From Beauveria sp. NWAFU-1 (taxonomy: Eukaryota > Ascomycota > Sordariomycetes > Hypocreales > Cordycipitaceae): a stretch of DNA of 64,000 bases. The position numbers and the translations under genes were made by a program. The stretch is from NCBI GenBank assembly GCA_024472245.1, contig JANBXD010000003.1, positions 806,001 to 870,000 of the forward strand. The letters are read 5' to 3'. Under the pieces are notes generated by a model. That model was not told the DNA's origin. It saw only the letters and a list, made by a program, of their open reading frames with translations, and made no database searches. Shown here piece after piece: positions 23,475 to 33,881 of this stretch (positions are counted from its first letter, which is position 1; every line of letters starts with the position of its first letter).

Positions 23475-26008
23475 ATGGCTTCTTTCGAAGACGACGATTT
23501 CTATGACCCTGGTGAGGAAGACTATGAAGAGGAGGATGCGGATGGGATGACTCCTGAGGACAGGGTTGCCATGGCAAATGGCACTGAGGAAGTCAAAAAG
23601 GCGCTCGGAGAAAACGCCAGCAAGGTGACCGTGGCGCAAATACAGGAAGCTCTCTGGCACTATTACTATGATGTTGGAAAGTCTGCGGGCTATCTCCAAA
23701 AGACATTCATTTCTCCAGCTCCAAAACCTACCGCCAAAAAGGCGGCATCAGAAGGTACGTTGTTTTCGGCCTTTCCTTCGTCAGCTGTGGCATATGGTGG
23801 CGCCGCTGGAGCAGACCCGCGAGGAAGTGAATATGGAGGATGTCGTGCTGGGCAAGGTTCTTTTCAGAGATTGGCATTTCCTATCTTGACTCCCCCAAGT
23901 CTTCCTTTGAATGCGTTTTTCTCAGACATGCCATGGCTTCAGACGCCTACCGACCGGCATACTACCTTCATTGCTCCTTGCACACCGCCTGGAGGCTTAC
24001 TGGGAGGAAGCGATGGTGGCCCTAAAATGTCCAAACTTCAAGCGCTGGCTGCTGCCCGAAAGAAAAAAACGGAGCAAAAGAAGGAACTTGAAAATGAAAC
24101 CCAAGCAGAGAAGGGATTACAAGAGTTGTCAATATCCTCTCAGAAGTCTTCCGGACAGGCACAAATACCACACATATCAGCATCTTCTGCACCAACACCG
24201 ATGCGAAAGGGAATTCGTCCCGAATCAGAATCTTTACCTACACCAAGTACTCCATTATCCGGCGGTACAGATGAACCAATGCATAGCATGGAAGCTCACG
24301 TCAATGTGGTTGATCAGCGCCCAACACCGTCCGCGTTTGCGCAAACTTTGATTGGGTCTGCTCTAGGAGGTCGCAAACAGAAACAAGATGTTTTTACCAT
24401 GGCCTATGCGTCCTCACCGACATACCTCGCGTCTGCATTCTCCGAACCCAGCCCAGATGACATTGTACTCGCAGCGCAGGCGAAAGGTTCGAACTTTGCA
24501 AGGGCAAAATAAAGGGCTAATTCTAATGTCTGTTAGCGGGTAAAAAGGTCACACCGGCTGTCAAGGCGGCGCCCAATAAGAAGGCCGATGGCGCGGCAAA
24601 AAGTGATACCAAGACGGATGACGTTACAAAGAAGGTCGCCGGGTTGAAAGTCAACGACGTACCGCCACCAAAAACGAAGGGATTAGATGTTGTCAAAGAA
24701 TACGAGAAAAGCGGTGCCAAGAAAAGCACTAGCTTCGTGGTTGTCGGTATGTAAAGCAATCGCTTCAAAAATTGAGCAATATTAACCTTCTCATTAGGTC
24801 ATGTCGACGCCGGCAAGAGTACATTGATGGGCCGTCTACTTGTGGACTTGAAGTATGTTGACCAAAGAACCGTTGACAAGTACAAGAGACAAGCCGAGAA
24901 GAGCGGTAAACAGTCGTTCGCTCTAGCTTGGGTCATGGACCAGCGGAGTGAAGAGCGTGAGCGCGGGGTCACTATAGACATTGCTACCAATTACTTTGAA
25001 ACCGACAAGACCAAGTACACCATTCTCGACGCCCCCGGGCACCGCGACTTTGTTCCCAATATGATTGCTGGCGCAAGTCAGGCAGAATTTGCTGTTCTTG
25101 TCATTGATGCCAATACTGGCGCTTATGAGAAGGGGCTCAAAGGCCAAACTCGAGAGCATATTCTACTTTTACGAAGTCTCGGCCTACAGCGTATTATTGT
25201 GGCAGTCAACAAGCTCGATATGGTGGGATGGTCAAAAGACCGATTCGAAGACATTACCCAAGAGGTCACCGGCTTCTTGACTGGCCTGGGCTTTCAAGAG
25301 AAGAATGTCGACTTTGTCCCTATTTCGGGATTGGATGGTGAGAATATCGTCAAGGAAATCACGGCCCCCGCAGCCTCTTGGTATCAAGGTGGAACTTTGC
25401 TTGATGCTTTGGAGCGCTCCGAACCTACGACAGTTCGAGCGCTCAAGAAGCCTTTCCGTATGGCCATTTCCGAAATTTTCCGCTCGCAGCAACAGGGCAC
25501 ACTGACCTTGGCTGGTCGCATCGATTCGGGCACCATCCAGATCGGCGACTCACTTGCGGTCCAGCCTAGCGGAGAGACGGCATACATCAAGTCCATTATG
25601 GTCGACACGTACGCACAGGATTGGGCTGTTGCGGGACAAAACGTCAGCATCGCGCTCACTGACATTGATCCCATTCACATCCGTGCGGGCGACATTCTGT
25701 GCCATGCGGCCAGTCCCATCCCTTGTGGCGATACCTTTACGATGAGGGCCATGGCATTTGAGCACCTTATGCCTATGCCAGTGGACCTCCATCGCGGCCG
25801 CCTACATTCTCCTGGCCAAATCCAGGGCATCGTTGCTTCGCTGGACAAGGCTACAGGGGAGGTCATCAAGAAGAAGCCCAAAGTCATTCAGCCTGGCGGA
25901 GTCGCCAGAGTAGTGATTAAGCTCAACGAGAAGGTTCCATTGGAGGCAGGCCAAAGAGTGGTCATCAGAGGTGGTGGTGAGACTATCGCTGCCGGCTTAC
26001 TAGAATAG
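23475..26008 (+). CDS. HBS1: HBS1-like translational GTPase (ribosome rescue)
   Basis: Hbs1 partners with Dom34/Pelota to recognise stalled ribosomes in no-go and non-stop decay. Exons read as 23475-23754, 23926-24486, 24537-24746 and 24798-26008, giving 753 residues. The N-terminus is acidic (FEDDDFYDPGEED) and followed by the Hbs1 N-terminal helix ALWHYYYDVGKSAGYL. A variable linker precedes the GTPase domain: GHVDAGKST (P-loop, ~351), RERGVTIDIA (switch I), DAPGHRDF (switch II), NKLDMVGW, then EF1A-like domains 2 and 3 ending in GGETIAAG. It is distinguished from eEF1A by the N-terminal domain and a divergent core. The second-intron donor (GTTCGA) is weak. The first intron is 171 nt, a multiple of three without stops, so a retained form would also be translatable. 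Confidence 0.93.
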
Positions 26009-28047
26009 ACTTGACGAGATTATGAACATGCTTCCGACCACATTGATTCTTTTACCTTGAAGTGATCTGGTGCGCCACTCAAAAATATCTTTCAGTTTAC
26101 CCTTTCCGGAGCGAAGCACGAGGATCTTGCTTATTCTAGTGCTACCAGCGTGTAGGGCTCAAACAAAGAAGCCAGCGCTACCACTGCAAAGTCGGGGTAT
26201 TACAAAAAAAATTGCCACCTTGCCATCGGCATGAGATGTATGGTGTGGTGTGGGTTTGTGGCATTCGGTCCTGTCATAGATCAGGAGTACAGCGCCACGG
26301 TCCTCGACCCGAAGCTTGACGAAATCGGCCATCTGTCGGCCGGCCGATAATTAATCCACATGAATTCGCCTTGTTATATCAGCCATCGGCCTCTCCCGCT
26401 TGCCTTATCACTAGGTGGCCTTTACGATTAGTAGCTCTGGCACCGGTGTCTCCGTCAGTCCACAGCATGGCTGCTCAAAGAACCTTCCGGACAGTTTGGG
26501 GTTAGTTGGTTGGGGTAGCGCAACGGAGACCCCTGGCACTAGTTGGCCATCTGGCCTCTGCGGCCACACCGGCCTGGCTGCGTGGCAATTCGCTCGATGG
26601 CGATGACTTCATGGTATTATGCGGGCAGAGGCGACGGCAAGGCATTGTGAATCACGCCATGAGTCACGGTGGAGGGGCAGAAGCTCATGGAAAGTGTCGC
26701 TGACCTAGGGGCAGATTGCGACGATGGGTGGCGGGCGATGAAGCCAACTGGGCCAGGGGTGGAGCCGCGACTTCTTGGTGCAGTGGCCTTTCGTGGGCTA
26801 CGCGAGGGGCTGGCACTGTACGGACACTGTGCGGACGGGGACTGCGAGAAACGCAGGCAAACTCTGAACTTGGCTCGACGCTGCAGCCGAATTGTACCTT
26901 GGCCCTTGAAAACGTGGCTTCCACGTTCGTTTGCTAGAAACAGTTGTGCTAATGTCAATGACGCGCATCTTGACTATCAGCCTTGTGATGGAAGTCTCTT
27001 GATGCTGAGACGGCTGAAGGCAATGATGATGGGTCAAATTCGAGAACATGCCGTGCAGGGACAATGTTTTGCAGCTCCGATTTCTCGTTGACTGGACCCG
27101 CATTAGGCTCATCGAGGTGGGAATAATAATCATCCAGTATCTCGCAAACGGAGCGATGTAGAAGTTGTGTCACTGAGAATGCTTCCTGGAGCTACCATCC
27201 TCGGCATTTTCTGCAGGTGAAGCTTGACGTCACAGAGAATCTCGAGCAGAGACCTTTGATCACTCCTTCGGCAACTCGTCAATGATGGCCGTTTCAAATT
27301 CAATTACTGGATTCCTGTACACCATCTTTTCTGTTACCTGCTGCCCTACCTGACACATATACATACACCCAGTACGGTCTCTCCTAGAATGGTTGCTTGG
27401 GGCGTCTTTCTGCAAAGCCCATCATCGATTCATTTCGAGGCTATATGAGCTCCTATATGCAGAACTACATTGCAGCTGTCCATAATGACCAGGCTGTGGT
27501 GTGTCAATCTTCTGCAGGCATCAGCGGAGCGGTCTCAGCTCGCAAGGCTGACGCTGTTCTCACAATCAATGCGAGGCACGGCTGAGCACCTGGAAACGCT
27601 GAACTTAGTAGAATTAGAGAAGAAGAATTATCCTTGACCTCATATCGTAGCGTATTGCAAGACTGTCACCAGTTCTTGCGACCGGCACGATTGTGATGGT
27701 GCGGGCCTCTCCGTATCCTCCTTCCCGGCGATGCAGAACTTTGCAGAGCCGCTCCAGAAACACTTGTATTTAGTAGGAAATTTCTATCATTCTTACCCGG
27801 CGTGACTATGCAGAAGAGGTAGGATGTATGGGTCGCAATTAGCATGTATCAAAGAATCGTAGCCTCGATTCGGATGCCGCGAGGGCTCTTCACTGTCATC
27901 GGTGTAAGTGGTGCTGCCGCAAGATATGAATCATGATGAAAACGGCCACCCCGAGGAAAGAATCAACTAAATATAAAAAGATCAGCATTTATCAGTTCAT
28001 ACCAGTCAATTAATATCACAATTCTTCTATATACAAATATTTATGGA
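26009..28047. other. 2-kb intergenic region
   Basis: Several overlapping open frames around 26.4-27.1 kb occur on both strands, but most begin with non-ATG codons and none shows a recognisable domain. I assign no gene. The last ~150 bp, A/T-rich with TATAAAAAG near 27972, is a plausible promoter for the CAP-protein gene. Confidence 0.45.
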
Positions 28048-28675
28048 ATGTTCATCAACGCCATCACAGAAGTCGCAGTTCTGGTCCTCGCCGCTGTTGG
28101 CGTCGCCTCCGCCAAGCCGCTTGAGGTACGAGACCGCGAGGACTTTGAGTACAAAATGCTGCAGGCTACCAACTGGTACCGATCACAGCACGGCGCCAAC
28201 GCTCTGTCGTGGGACCAAGGCCTGGCAGACTACGCCGCCAATCACGCTAGCTATTGCACCAGGAACCACTCGGTACGCATGCAACTCACATCACAATCTA
28301 CTATCTATCATCATCACTCCTGAGCTTCGTGATGCTAATACTGTATCTCTCTCACTGCAGGGCGGTCCTTATGGCGAAAACATGGTCTTTGGGGACTGGT
28401 CTTCCACGGGCGGCTGGGTGAACAGCTTCGGCCACGAGCGCGTCCAATTTGACTTTGACAACGGCGGCGCCGACCTGGCCACGGGCCACTTTACCCAGCT
28501 CGTCTGGAAAGCCACCAGCGAGATGGGCTGCGGCTGGGCCAAGTGCGGCGATACGTACCACGTTATCTGCGAGTATCAGAACCGCGGCAACGTGGTGGGT
28601 GAAAACAACCGCTACTTCCGCGAAAATGTTGGCTCTCAGACATGGGGTAGCATTGATGACCAATTCCAGAGCTAG
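28048..28675 (+). CDS. Secreted CAP-superfamily protein (PR-1/SCP-like)
   Basis: Two exons (28048-28272 and 28361-28675; intron 88 nt, GTACGC...CTGCAG) encode 179 residues. The N-terminus (MFINAITEVAVLVLAAVGVASA) is a signal peptide, followed by KPLEVRDRE, a likely dibasic-type processing region. The CAP domain shows LQATNWYRSQHGANALSWD at its start, signature 1 GHFTQLVWKATSEMGCGWAKC and signature 2 YHVICEYQNRGNVVGEN. Fungal PR-1-like (Pry) proteins bind sterols or fatty acids and are often host-interaction factors. At 179 residues this is a compact version. The other open frame through exon 1 lacks the signal peptide and the CAP start, so I reject it. Confidence 0.92.
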
Positions 28676-29418
28676 GCGGAAGTTAGAGCTCGTCGGGTAT
28701 TTTTTTCACTGCTGGGTCGTTGTGAGGGCTTGGCCATTTTCACGACTTGGCTATACATATTTGGCAATGTTGTATATGCTGTCTCTTTTGTATATATACT
28801 GATAGAACTTAATAGAATACGCGTGTGTATATATACAGTGCTTAGCCAAACATTTGTTGGCCTTGGAGATTGCAACAGCACAGAGTACTTTCGATTCAGA
28901 GGACTGTTGCCTTGCAATCTTGCCACTCAAAGAAGCCAGCTTGCAACCGTGAACCTCTGTGGGTGAGAATTCGAATTTTACCTGAACATGTATAGAAGGA
29001 GAATGCGGCCATATCTGTCATCTGCCATGAAAACAGGTGTCATTTCGTTCGTTGCACTACAAGCGCCAGCACAGTGCGAGACGGAGTCACCATCACCCCA
29101 CAAGCAACCCCCTGTCACGTGGGGGCATTACCCTGGGTGGCCACTGGCTAGCGGCTTTCTGGTACCTTACAGGTGCAATCTGGCCTTTTTGTGCCATCTG
29201 GACACCTCGACACTTTTCGGGGCAAGCGCTCATAAAGTCAGCTCGGCGTCACTACCTTTTTTTCCACCTCCAATCTCCATCTCCATCACCATCACCAACC
29301 ATTGAATCCAGGGTGAAGCTGCCACCTCAAGGATCAGGAATTGCTGTCTGTTTATTTTTATTTCAGTTCTTCTTCTACATAACCTTCACACCTCGGTGTG
29401 AAGCTCACATTTTCCACA
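28676..29418. promoter_or_regulatory. Intergenic region, BiP/Kar2 promoter and leader
   Basis: The stretch contains a CACGTG palindrome near 29116 (GTCACGTGGGGG), an E-box-like core of the kind used by bZIP factors. I could not find a full published UPR-element consensus by eye. Pyrimidine-rich DNA precedes the start codon, and a strong hairpin sits just upstream of it. Confidence 0.45.
29384..29403 (+). promoter_or_regulatory. Stem-loop in the BiP/Kar2 5' leader
   Basis: CTTCACAC-CTCG-GTGTGAAG is a perfect 8-bp inverted repeat with a 4-nt loop, extendable to 9 bp with a 2-nt loop. It ends 15 nt before the BiP start codon at 29419. If transcribed it would form a hairpin in the leader. A role in start selection or protein binding is inference. 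Confidence 0.55.
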
Positions 29419-30094
29419 ATGGCTCGCTCCCGTAGTTCAATGGCCCTTGGCCTTGGACTCCTGGCTTGGATCGCGCTCCTTTTCGCGCCCCTCGCCTTCG
29501 TCCAGACTGTCAACGCTGAGGTCTCTGACCGCGACGATTATGGCACTGTCATTGGTATTGTAAGTGTTCTTCCGCAACGCCCTTGCCGGCTGGCGCCCTG
29601 CGCTCCCGTGGCCTTTTTGGAGCTTGATGGCTAACAGCTCCCAGGATCTGGGTACTACCTACTCTTGCGTCGGTGTGATGCAGGGTGGCAAGGTCGAAAT
29701 TCTCGTCAATGATCAAGGAAACCGTATCACTCCTTCTTACGTCGCCTTCACCGATGATGAGCGTCTGGTTGGTGATTCCGCCAAGAACCAGGCCGCCTCC
29801 AACCCCTTCAACACTATCTTCGATGTCAAGTAAGCGCTTTCCTCTCCATGACCCCTCTATCATTCAGTCACTAACCGCTCCGTAGGCGTCTTATCGGTCG
29901 CAAGTTCAGCGAAAAGGATGTCCAGTCCGATATGAAGCACTTCCCCTACAAGGTTGTCTCCAAGGATGGCAAGCCCAACGTCCAAGTCGAAGTCGACGGC
30001 AAGAAGAAGCAATTTACTCCCGAGGAGGTCTCTGCCATGATTCTTGGCAAGATGAAGGAGGTCGCTGAGTCTTACCTCGGTAAGAAGGTCACTC

Positions 30095-30127
<33 letters not shown>

Positions 30128-31612
30128 TAAGTTTTTCGCCGACAAATGCTTCATTCGTCAGACTGCTAATCCTCTCCACAGGACAATCAGCGCCAGGCTA
30201 CCAAGGACGCTGGTGTTATTGCCGGTCTCAACGTTCTCCGAATCGTCAACGAGCCCACCGCCGCCGCCATCGCCTATGGTCTGGACAAGAGCGACGGAGA
30301 GCGCCAGATTATTGTCTACGATCTCGGTGGTGGTACTTTTGATGTCTCTCTCCTCTCTATCGACGATGGTGTCTTTGAGGTCCTTGCCACCGCCGGTGAC
30401 ACCCATCTTGGTGGTGAGGATTTCGATCAGCGCGTCATCAACTTCTTCGCCAAATCCTACAACAAGAAGAACAATGTTGACATCACCAAGGACGCCAAGG
30501 CCATGGGTAAGCTCAAGCGTGAGGCTGAAAAGGCCAAGCGTACTCTTTCTTCGCAGATGAGCACCCGCATCGAGATTGAGGCTTTCTTCGAGGGCAACGA
30601 CTTCTCCGAGACTCTGACCCGCGCCAAGTTCGAGGAGCTCAACATGGATCTCTTCAAGAAGACCATCAAGCCTGTTGAGCAGGTTCTCAAGGACGCAAAC
30701 GTTAAGAAGTCTGAGATTGACGACATTGTCCTCGTCGGTGGCTCTACCCGTATCCCCAAGGTTCAGTCCCTCATTGAGGAGTACTTTGGCGGCAAGAAGG
30801 CTTCCAAGGGAATCAACCCCGATGAGGCCGTGGCCTTTGGCGCGGCTGTCCAGGCCGGTGTTTTGTCTGGCGAGGTCGGAACTGAAGGTCTTGTTCTCAT
30901 GGATGTCAACCCCCTGACTCTTGGTATCGAGACCACCGGTGGCGTCATGACCAAACTGATTCCCCGCAACACTCCTATTCCTACCCGCAAGAGCCAGATC
31001 TTCTCGACTGCCGCTGATAACCAGCCCGTTGTTCTCATCCAGGTCTTGGAGGGTGAGCGCTCCTTGACCAAGGATAACAACATCCTCGGCAAGTTTGAGC
31101 TTACAGGCATTCCTCCCGCTCCCCGTGGTGTTCCTCAGATCGAGGTCTCTTTCGAGCTTGACGCCAACGGTATTCTCAAGGTCTCTGCCCACGACAAGGG
31201 CACCGGCAAGCAGGAGTCCATCACCATCACCAATGACAAGGGTCGTCTCACCCCTGAGGAGATTGAGCGCATGGTTGCCGAGGCCGAGAAGTACGCCGAG
31301 GAGGACAAGGCTACCCGTGAGCGCATTGAGGCCCGTAATGGTCTTGAGAACTACGCTTTCAGCCTGAAGAACCAGGTCAATGATGAGGACGGTCTTGGCG
31401 GCAAGATTGACGACGAGGACAAGGAGGCCATCATTGACGCCGTCAAGGAGACCCAGGAGTGGATTGAGGAGAACGGCGCCGATGCCACCGCTGAGGACTT
31501 TGAGGAGCAGAAGGAGAAGCTCTCCAACGTCGCTTATCCCATCACTTCCAAGATGTACGCTGGTGGCGCTCCTGGCGAGGGAGAGGACGCCGAATTCCAC
31601 GACGAGCTGTAA
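29419..31612 (+). CDS. KAR2: Endoplasmic reticulum Hsp70 chaperone BiP/Kar2
   Basis: This ATP-dependent Hsp70 of the ER lumen acts in protein import, folding and unfolded-protein sensing. Four exons (29419-29559, 29645-29829, 29886-30126, 30182-31612) encode 665 residues. The start gives a signal peptide with a basic head (MARSRSS) and a long hydrophobic core ending near NAEVSD. The nucleotide-binding domain shows DLGTTYSCVGV, IVNEPTAAAIAYGLD, VYDLGGGTFDVSLL and VLVGGSTRIPKVQ. The substrate-binding domain has NPLTLGIETTGGVMT. The C-terminus is HDEL, the ER retrieval signal, which fixes the identity as BiP rather than cytosolic Ssa/Ssb. Codon use is strongly C-ending, as in highly expressed genes. 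Introns are 85, 56 and 55 nt. Confidence 0.98.
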
Positions 31613-32026
31613 TTACATAGATGATTGACTGATGAGCTTTTAGAGTGGTGTTTGTGTTTTCGGGCTACGGCGTGTAAACGGCACATGATTTTTGAATTGC
31701 CTGCGTCTCATATTGTAACAGTAGACACAAAATGGAACTGAAAAAGGTCGCAAGCAAGGAGTTCGCTTTGTTGTGCATGTTGAAACGCAAGTGAACTGGG
31801 CTACGAGGAGCGCTGGAAGCCGTTTGCTGGCAGGCAGCTAGCAGCGTTTGCCTGCAAAGGTGAGCCTCACGGTCGCCGTTATAGGCTTCACTTCTCTCAC
31901 GGATCCGCGTTCCTCATGCATATTTCCTTTGCATCTTTCCTTTGCATCTTTCCTTTGCATCTTTCCTTTGCATCTTTCCTTTCTATACTTCGGCTTCCGC
32001 AGTTGAACAACTGCTCTGATTCAGTC
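31613..32026. other. Intergenic region with 13-bp pyrimidine-rich repeats
   Basis: This is the 3' flank of BiP and the 5' flank of the next gene. Four 13-bp repeats lie directly upstream of the chosen start at 32027 (separate entry). Confidence 0.5.
31931..31982. repeat. 13-bp tandem repeat, four copies
   Basis: Four perfect copies of GCATCTTTCCTTT, with a degenerate half copy just before. It ends 44 bp upstream of the ATG at 32027. It is pyrimidine-rich on the coding strand, as many fungal core promoters and leaders are. An upstream ATG at 31916 would place the repeat inside the coding frame. Confidence 0.92.
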
Positions 32027-33325
32027 ATGAAGAGATCAGCTTCCGCAGAGCAAACCACCCCAAAGAAGCGCCGCAAGCCGCGAGGCCACAACACCGCCTC
32101 GCCTTTGCCGCGTCAGCGTACGGGCGTCCCCAGCATCTCCATGAAAGAAGCCAAGGCATCCTCGCAGGGTTTGCAAAAGGCGCTCCAGAGCCACAAGGTG
32201 AAACCTGGCAAAGTACCCTCTCTTATCACGAACGCCGCGGCACTGGAGTCCGCCGCTCTGGTGCTTACGACGCCGCCGGCCACCAGTCCTACGGAGAACC
32301 TGGAAAGCGTCGTCCAGAAGATTTCTGACTCCTCGAATGCGGCCGACGTGGACATGAGCGACGGCGATGCTCCGGACGTGGCCAACTGCGAGGAGGGGAC
32401 TGCGGCGACGCACGATGCCATGCCAAAGACGAAGCGCGAGGAAGAAGAACGCAAAAAGGTGGACGACGAAGCAGAGCCTGCTGCAAAGAATGCAGAAGGC
32501 AACGGAACCCTGGCACAGGCAATAAGCCACGAGAGCGTGCCAGCAGGTAGCCGAAAGCCAGAGACGGGACTCGGCGACGCTGGGGACAAGGACGTGGCCA
32601 TCATTGCAGCACGGCGTCAGGGTAGCGGCTCATCCCCTGAAGATGCCATGATCGTCGACTCCAGCCCTTGCAAGCAGCTCAAGCGCGAGCACCAGCTCAG
32701 CCAGCTTGCCGACGACGACGACGCCGGCGGCAGCCACCCCTCTACCACGCCTGGCACCGTCGTGACCTCAGAATGGCTCCTTGAGAAGCTTGATAGCCTC
32801 ACCCCGTCCACACTCTCCTCGGACCGCGCCGCCATCATCAAGGAGCTGCACGAAATGGAAGCCGGCTTCGCGCGGCTCCCCCGCACGACCCTCCACCACC
32901 CGCCGGGGCACCTCCGTCGCAACGGCCCGGCCGAGCGCCTCCAGCTGGTCGAAAAGCTCATCGGAGAGCAGCTATTGCAAATTCCCAGCCGCGCCTGGCG
33001 CACCTACAAGTCGAAGCTGCTGCGGCTGTGCACGAGCCCGGGTGTGCACAATATTGATTTCCGGCAGCGGCTGGAGAAGGTCAAGGAGGTCGTGTACCTG
33101 CCTGAGGAGGTGGAGCTGTTGCGGCGCGGGAACGCAGAGAGGATGAGGTGCGCGGTGAGAGTGTGCGCGACGGTGGCGGAGATTTTAGGGCCCGAAGAGG
33201 AGCAGGTGCCCGAGGAGATGCCAGCGTGGGTGGCGGCGCAGCTGCAGGACGTGGCGTGGAAGGCAAAAGTAACGACGGCGTGGCGCAAGTACTGGCCGGA
33301 CCCGGAGGGGATGGTCATAGATTGA
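32027..33325 (+). CDS. Uncharacterised nuclear-type fungal protein
   Basis: A single exon encodes 432 residues from the ATG at 32027. I do not recognise a named domain. The N-terminus is very basic (MKRSASAEQTTPKKRRKPRG), a good nuclear-localisation signal. Residues ~60-250 are acidic and low-complexity. The C-terminal ~190 residues look folded and helical (VTSEWLLEKLDSLTP, AERLQLVEKLIGEQLLQIP, WRTYKSKLLRLC, VAWKAKVTTAWRKYWPD). An in-frame ATG at 31916 would add 37 residues encoded by the 13-bp repeats. I prefer 32027 because its -3 base is G and the NLS then starts the protein. Function unknown; nuclear location is inferred. Confidence 0.72.
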   Translation: MKRSASAEQTTPKKRRKPRGHNTASPLPRQRTGVPSISMKEAKASSQGLQKALQSHKVKPGKVPSLITNAAALESAALVLTTPPATSPTENLESVVQKISDSSNAADVDMSDGDAPDVANCEEGTAATHDAMPKTKREEEERKKVDDEAEPAAKNAEGNGTLAQAISHESVPAGSRKPETGLGDAGDKDVAIIAARRQGSGSSPEDAMIVDSSPCKQLKREHQLSQLADDDDAGGSHPSTTPGTVVTSEWLLEKLDSLTPSTLSSDRAAIIKELHEMEAGFARLPRTTLHHPPGHLRRNGPAERLQLVEKLIGEQLLQIPSRAWRTYKSKLLRLCTSPGVHNIDFRQRLEKVKEVVYLPEEVELLRRGNAERMRCAVRVCATVAEILGPEEEQVPEEMPAWVAAQLQDVAWKAKVTTAWRKYWPDPEGMVID

Positions 33326-33881
33326 AGGAATGGCGATTAGAGCAGGTTGCTCCATCGATGCGTGGCGACTGATTTTTTGACCTGGCTCACGAGTTTATGA
33401 TCTGAGAGACACCGAATTGGCTACATTGCTTTTACAGAGATATGATGACATGCGATAAAGGACGTGGCACTTACATGGGTGGTGAAGTGCCCTTGGACAT
33501 TTTATAGGATAGCGTTAGCCACAACACAGAAGTGAGCAAATCAATGATATTCAACAAACTATTTATCCCATTCAGACACGAATTTGCACCCAAACACTCG
33601 TTTTCTAAACCAACAGCGAAAATCATTCGATTACACAGTAGCCTACAGGGTACGCCAAAGTCACGTGCACACGCGCAATACCCGACGCGAGTCGGCGCGA
33701 CTTTGAGTCAGGTTCCATCACGCCGTCACCCAATGACGACATGACGTGCGACACTCGCTCCCCTTGCACAATCCGCGTCGGCCGTTGGCAAGAGACTCTA
33801 TAAACGACTTGAAGAATTGGACGACGCAATTACTCGAGACTTTCGACTTTGGCCCCATTTGTACGCATTTTCTCTGCAAAT
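33326..33881. other. Intergenic region
   Basis: No gene is seen. The final ~100 bp before 33882 is the likely leader and promoter of the DUF2461 gene. Confidence 0.5.

Noticed and set aside
26617..27133. Overlapping frames on both strands near 26.6-27.1 kb
   Set aside because: Mutually overlapping, mostly non-ATG starts, low-complexity products.
30158..31600. 480-codon open frame antisense to BiP/Kar2
   Set aside because: It mirrors the strongly biased codon use of the Hsp70 gene; long antisense frames in Hsp70 genes are a known artefact. Its hydrophobic product has no domain.
32036..32604. Minus-strand frames of about 163 codons inside the unknown nuclear protein gene
   Set aside because: They overlap the better-supported plus-strand gene and lack domains or good starts.
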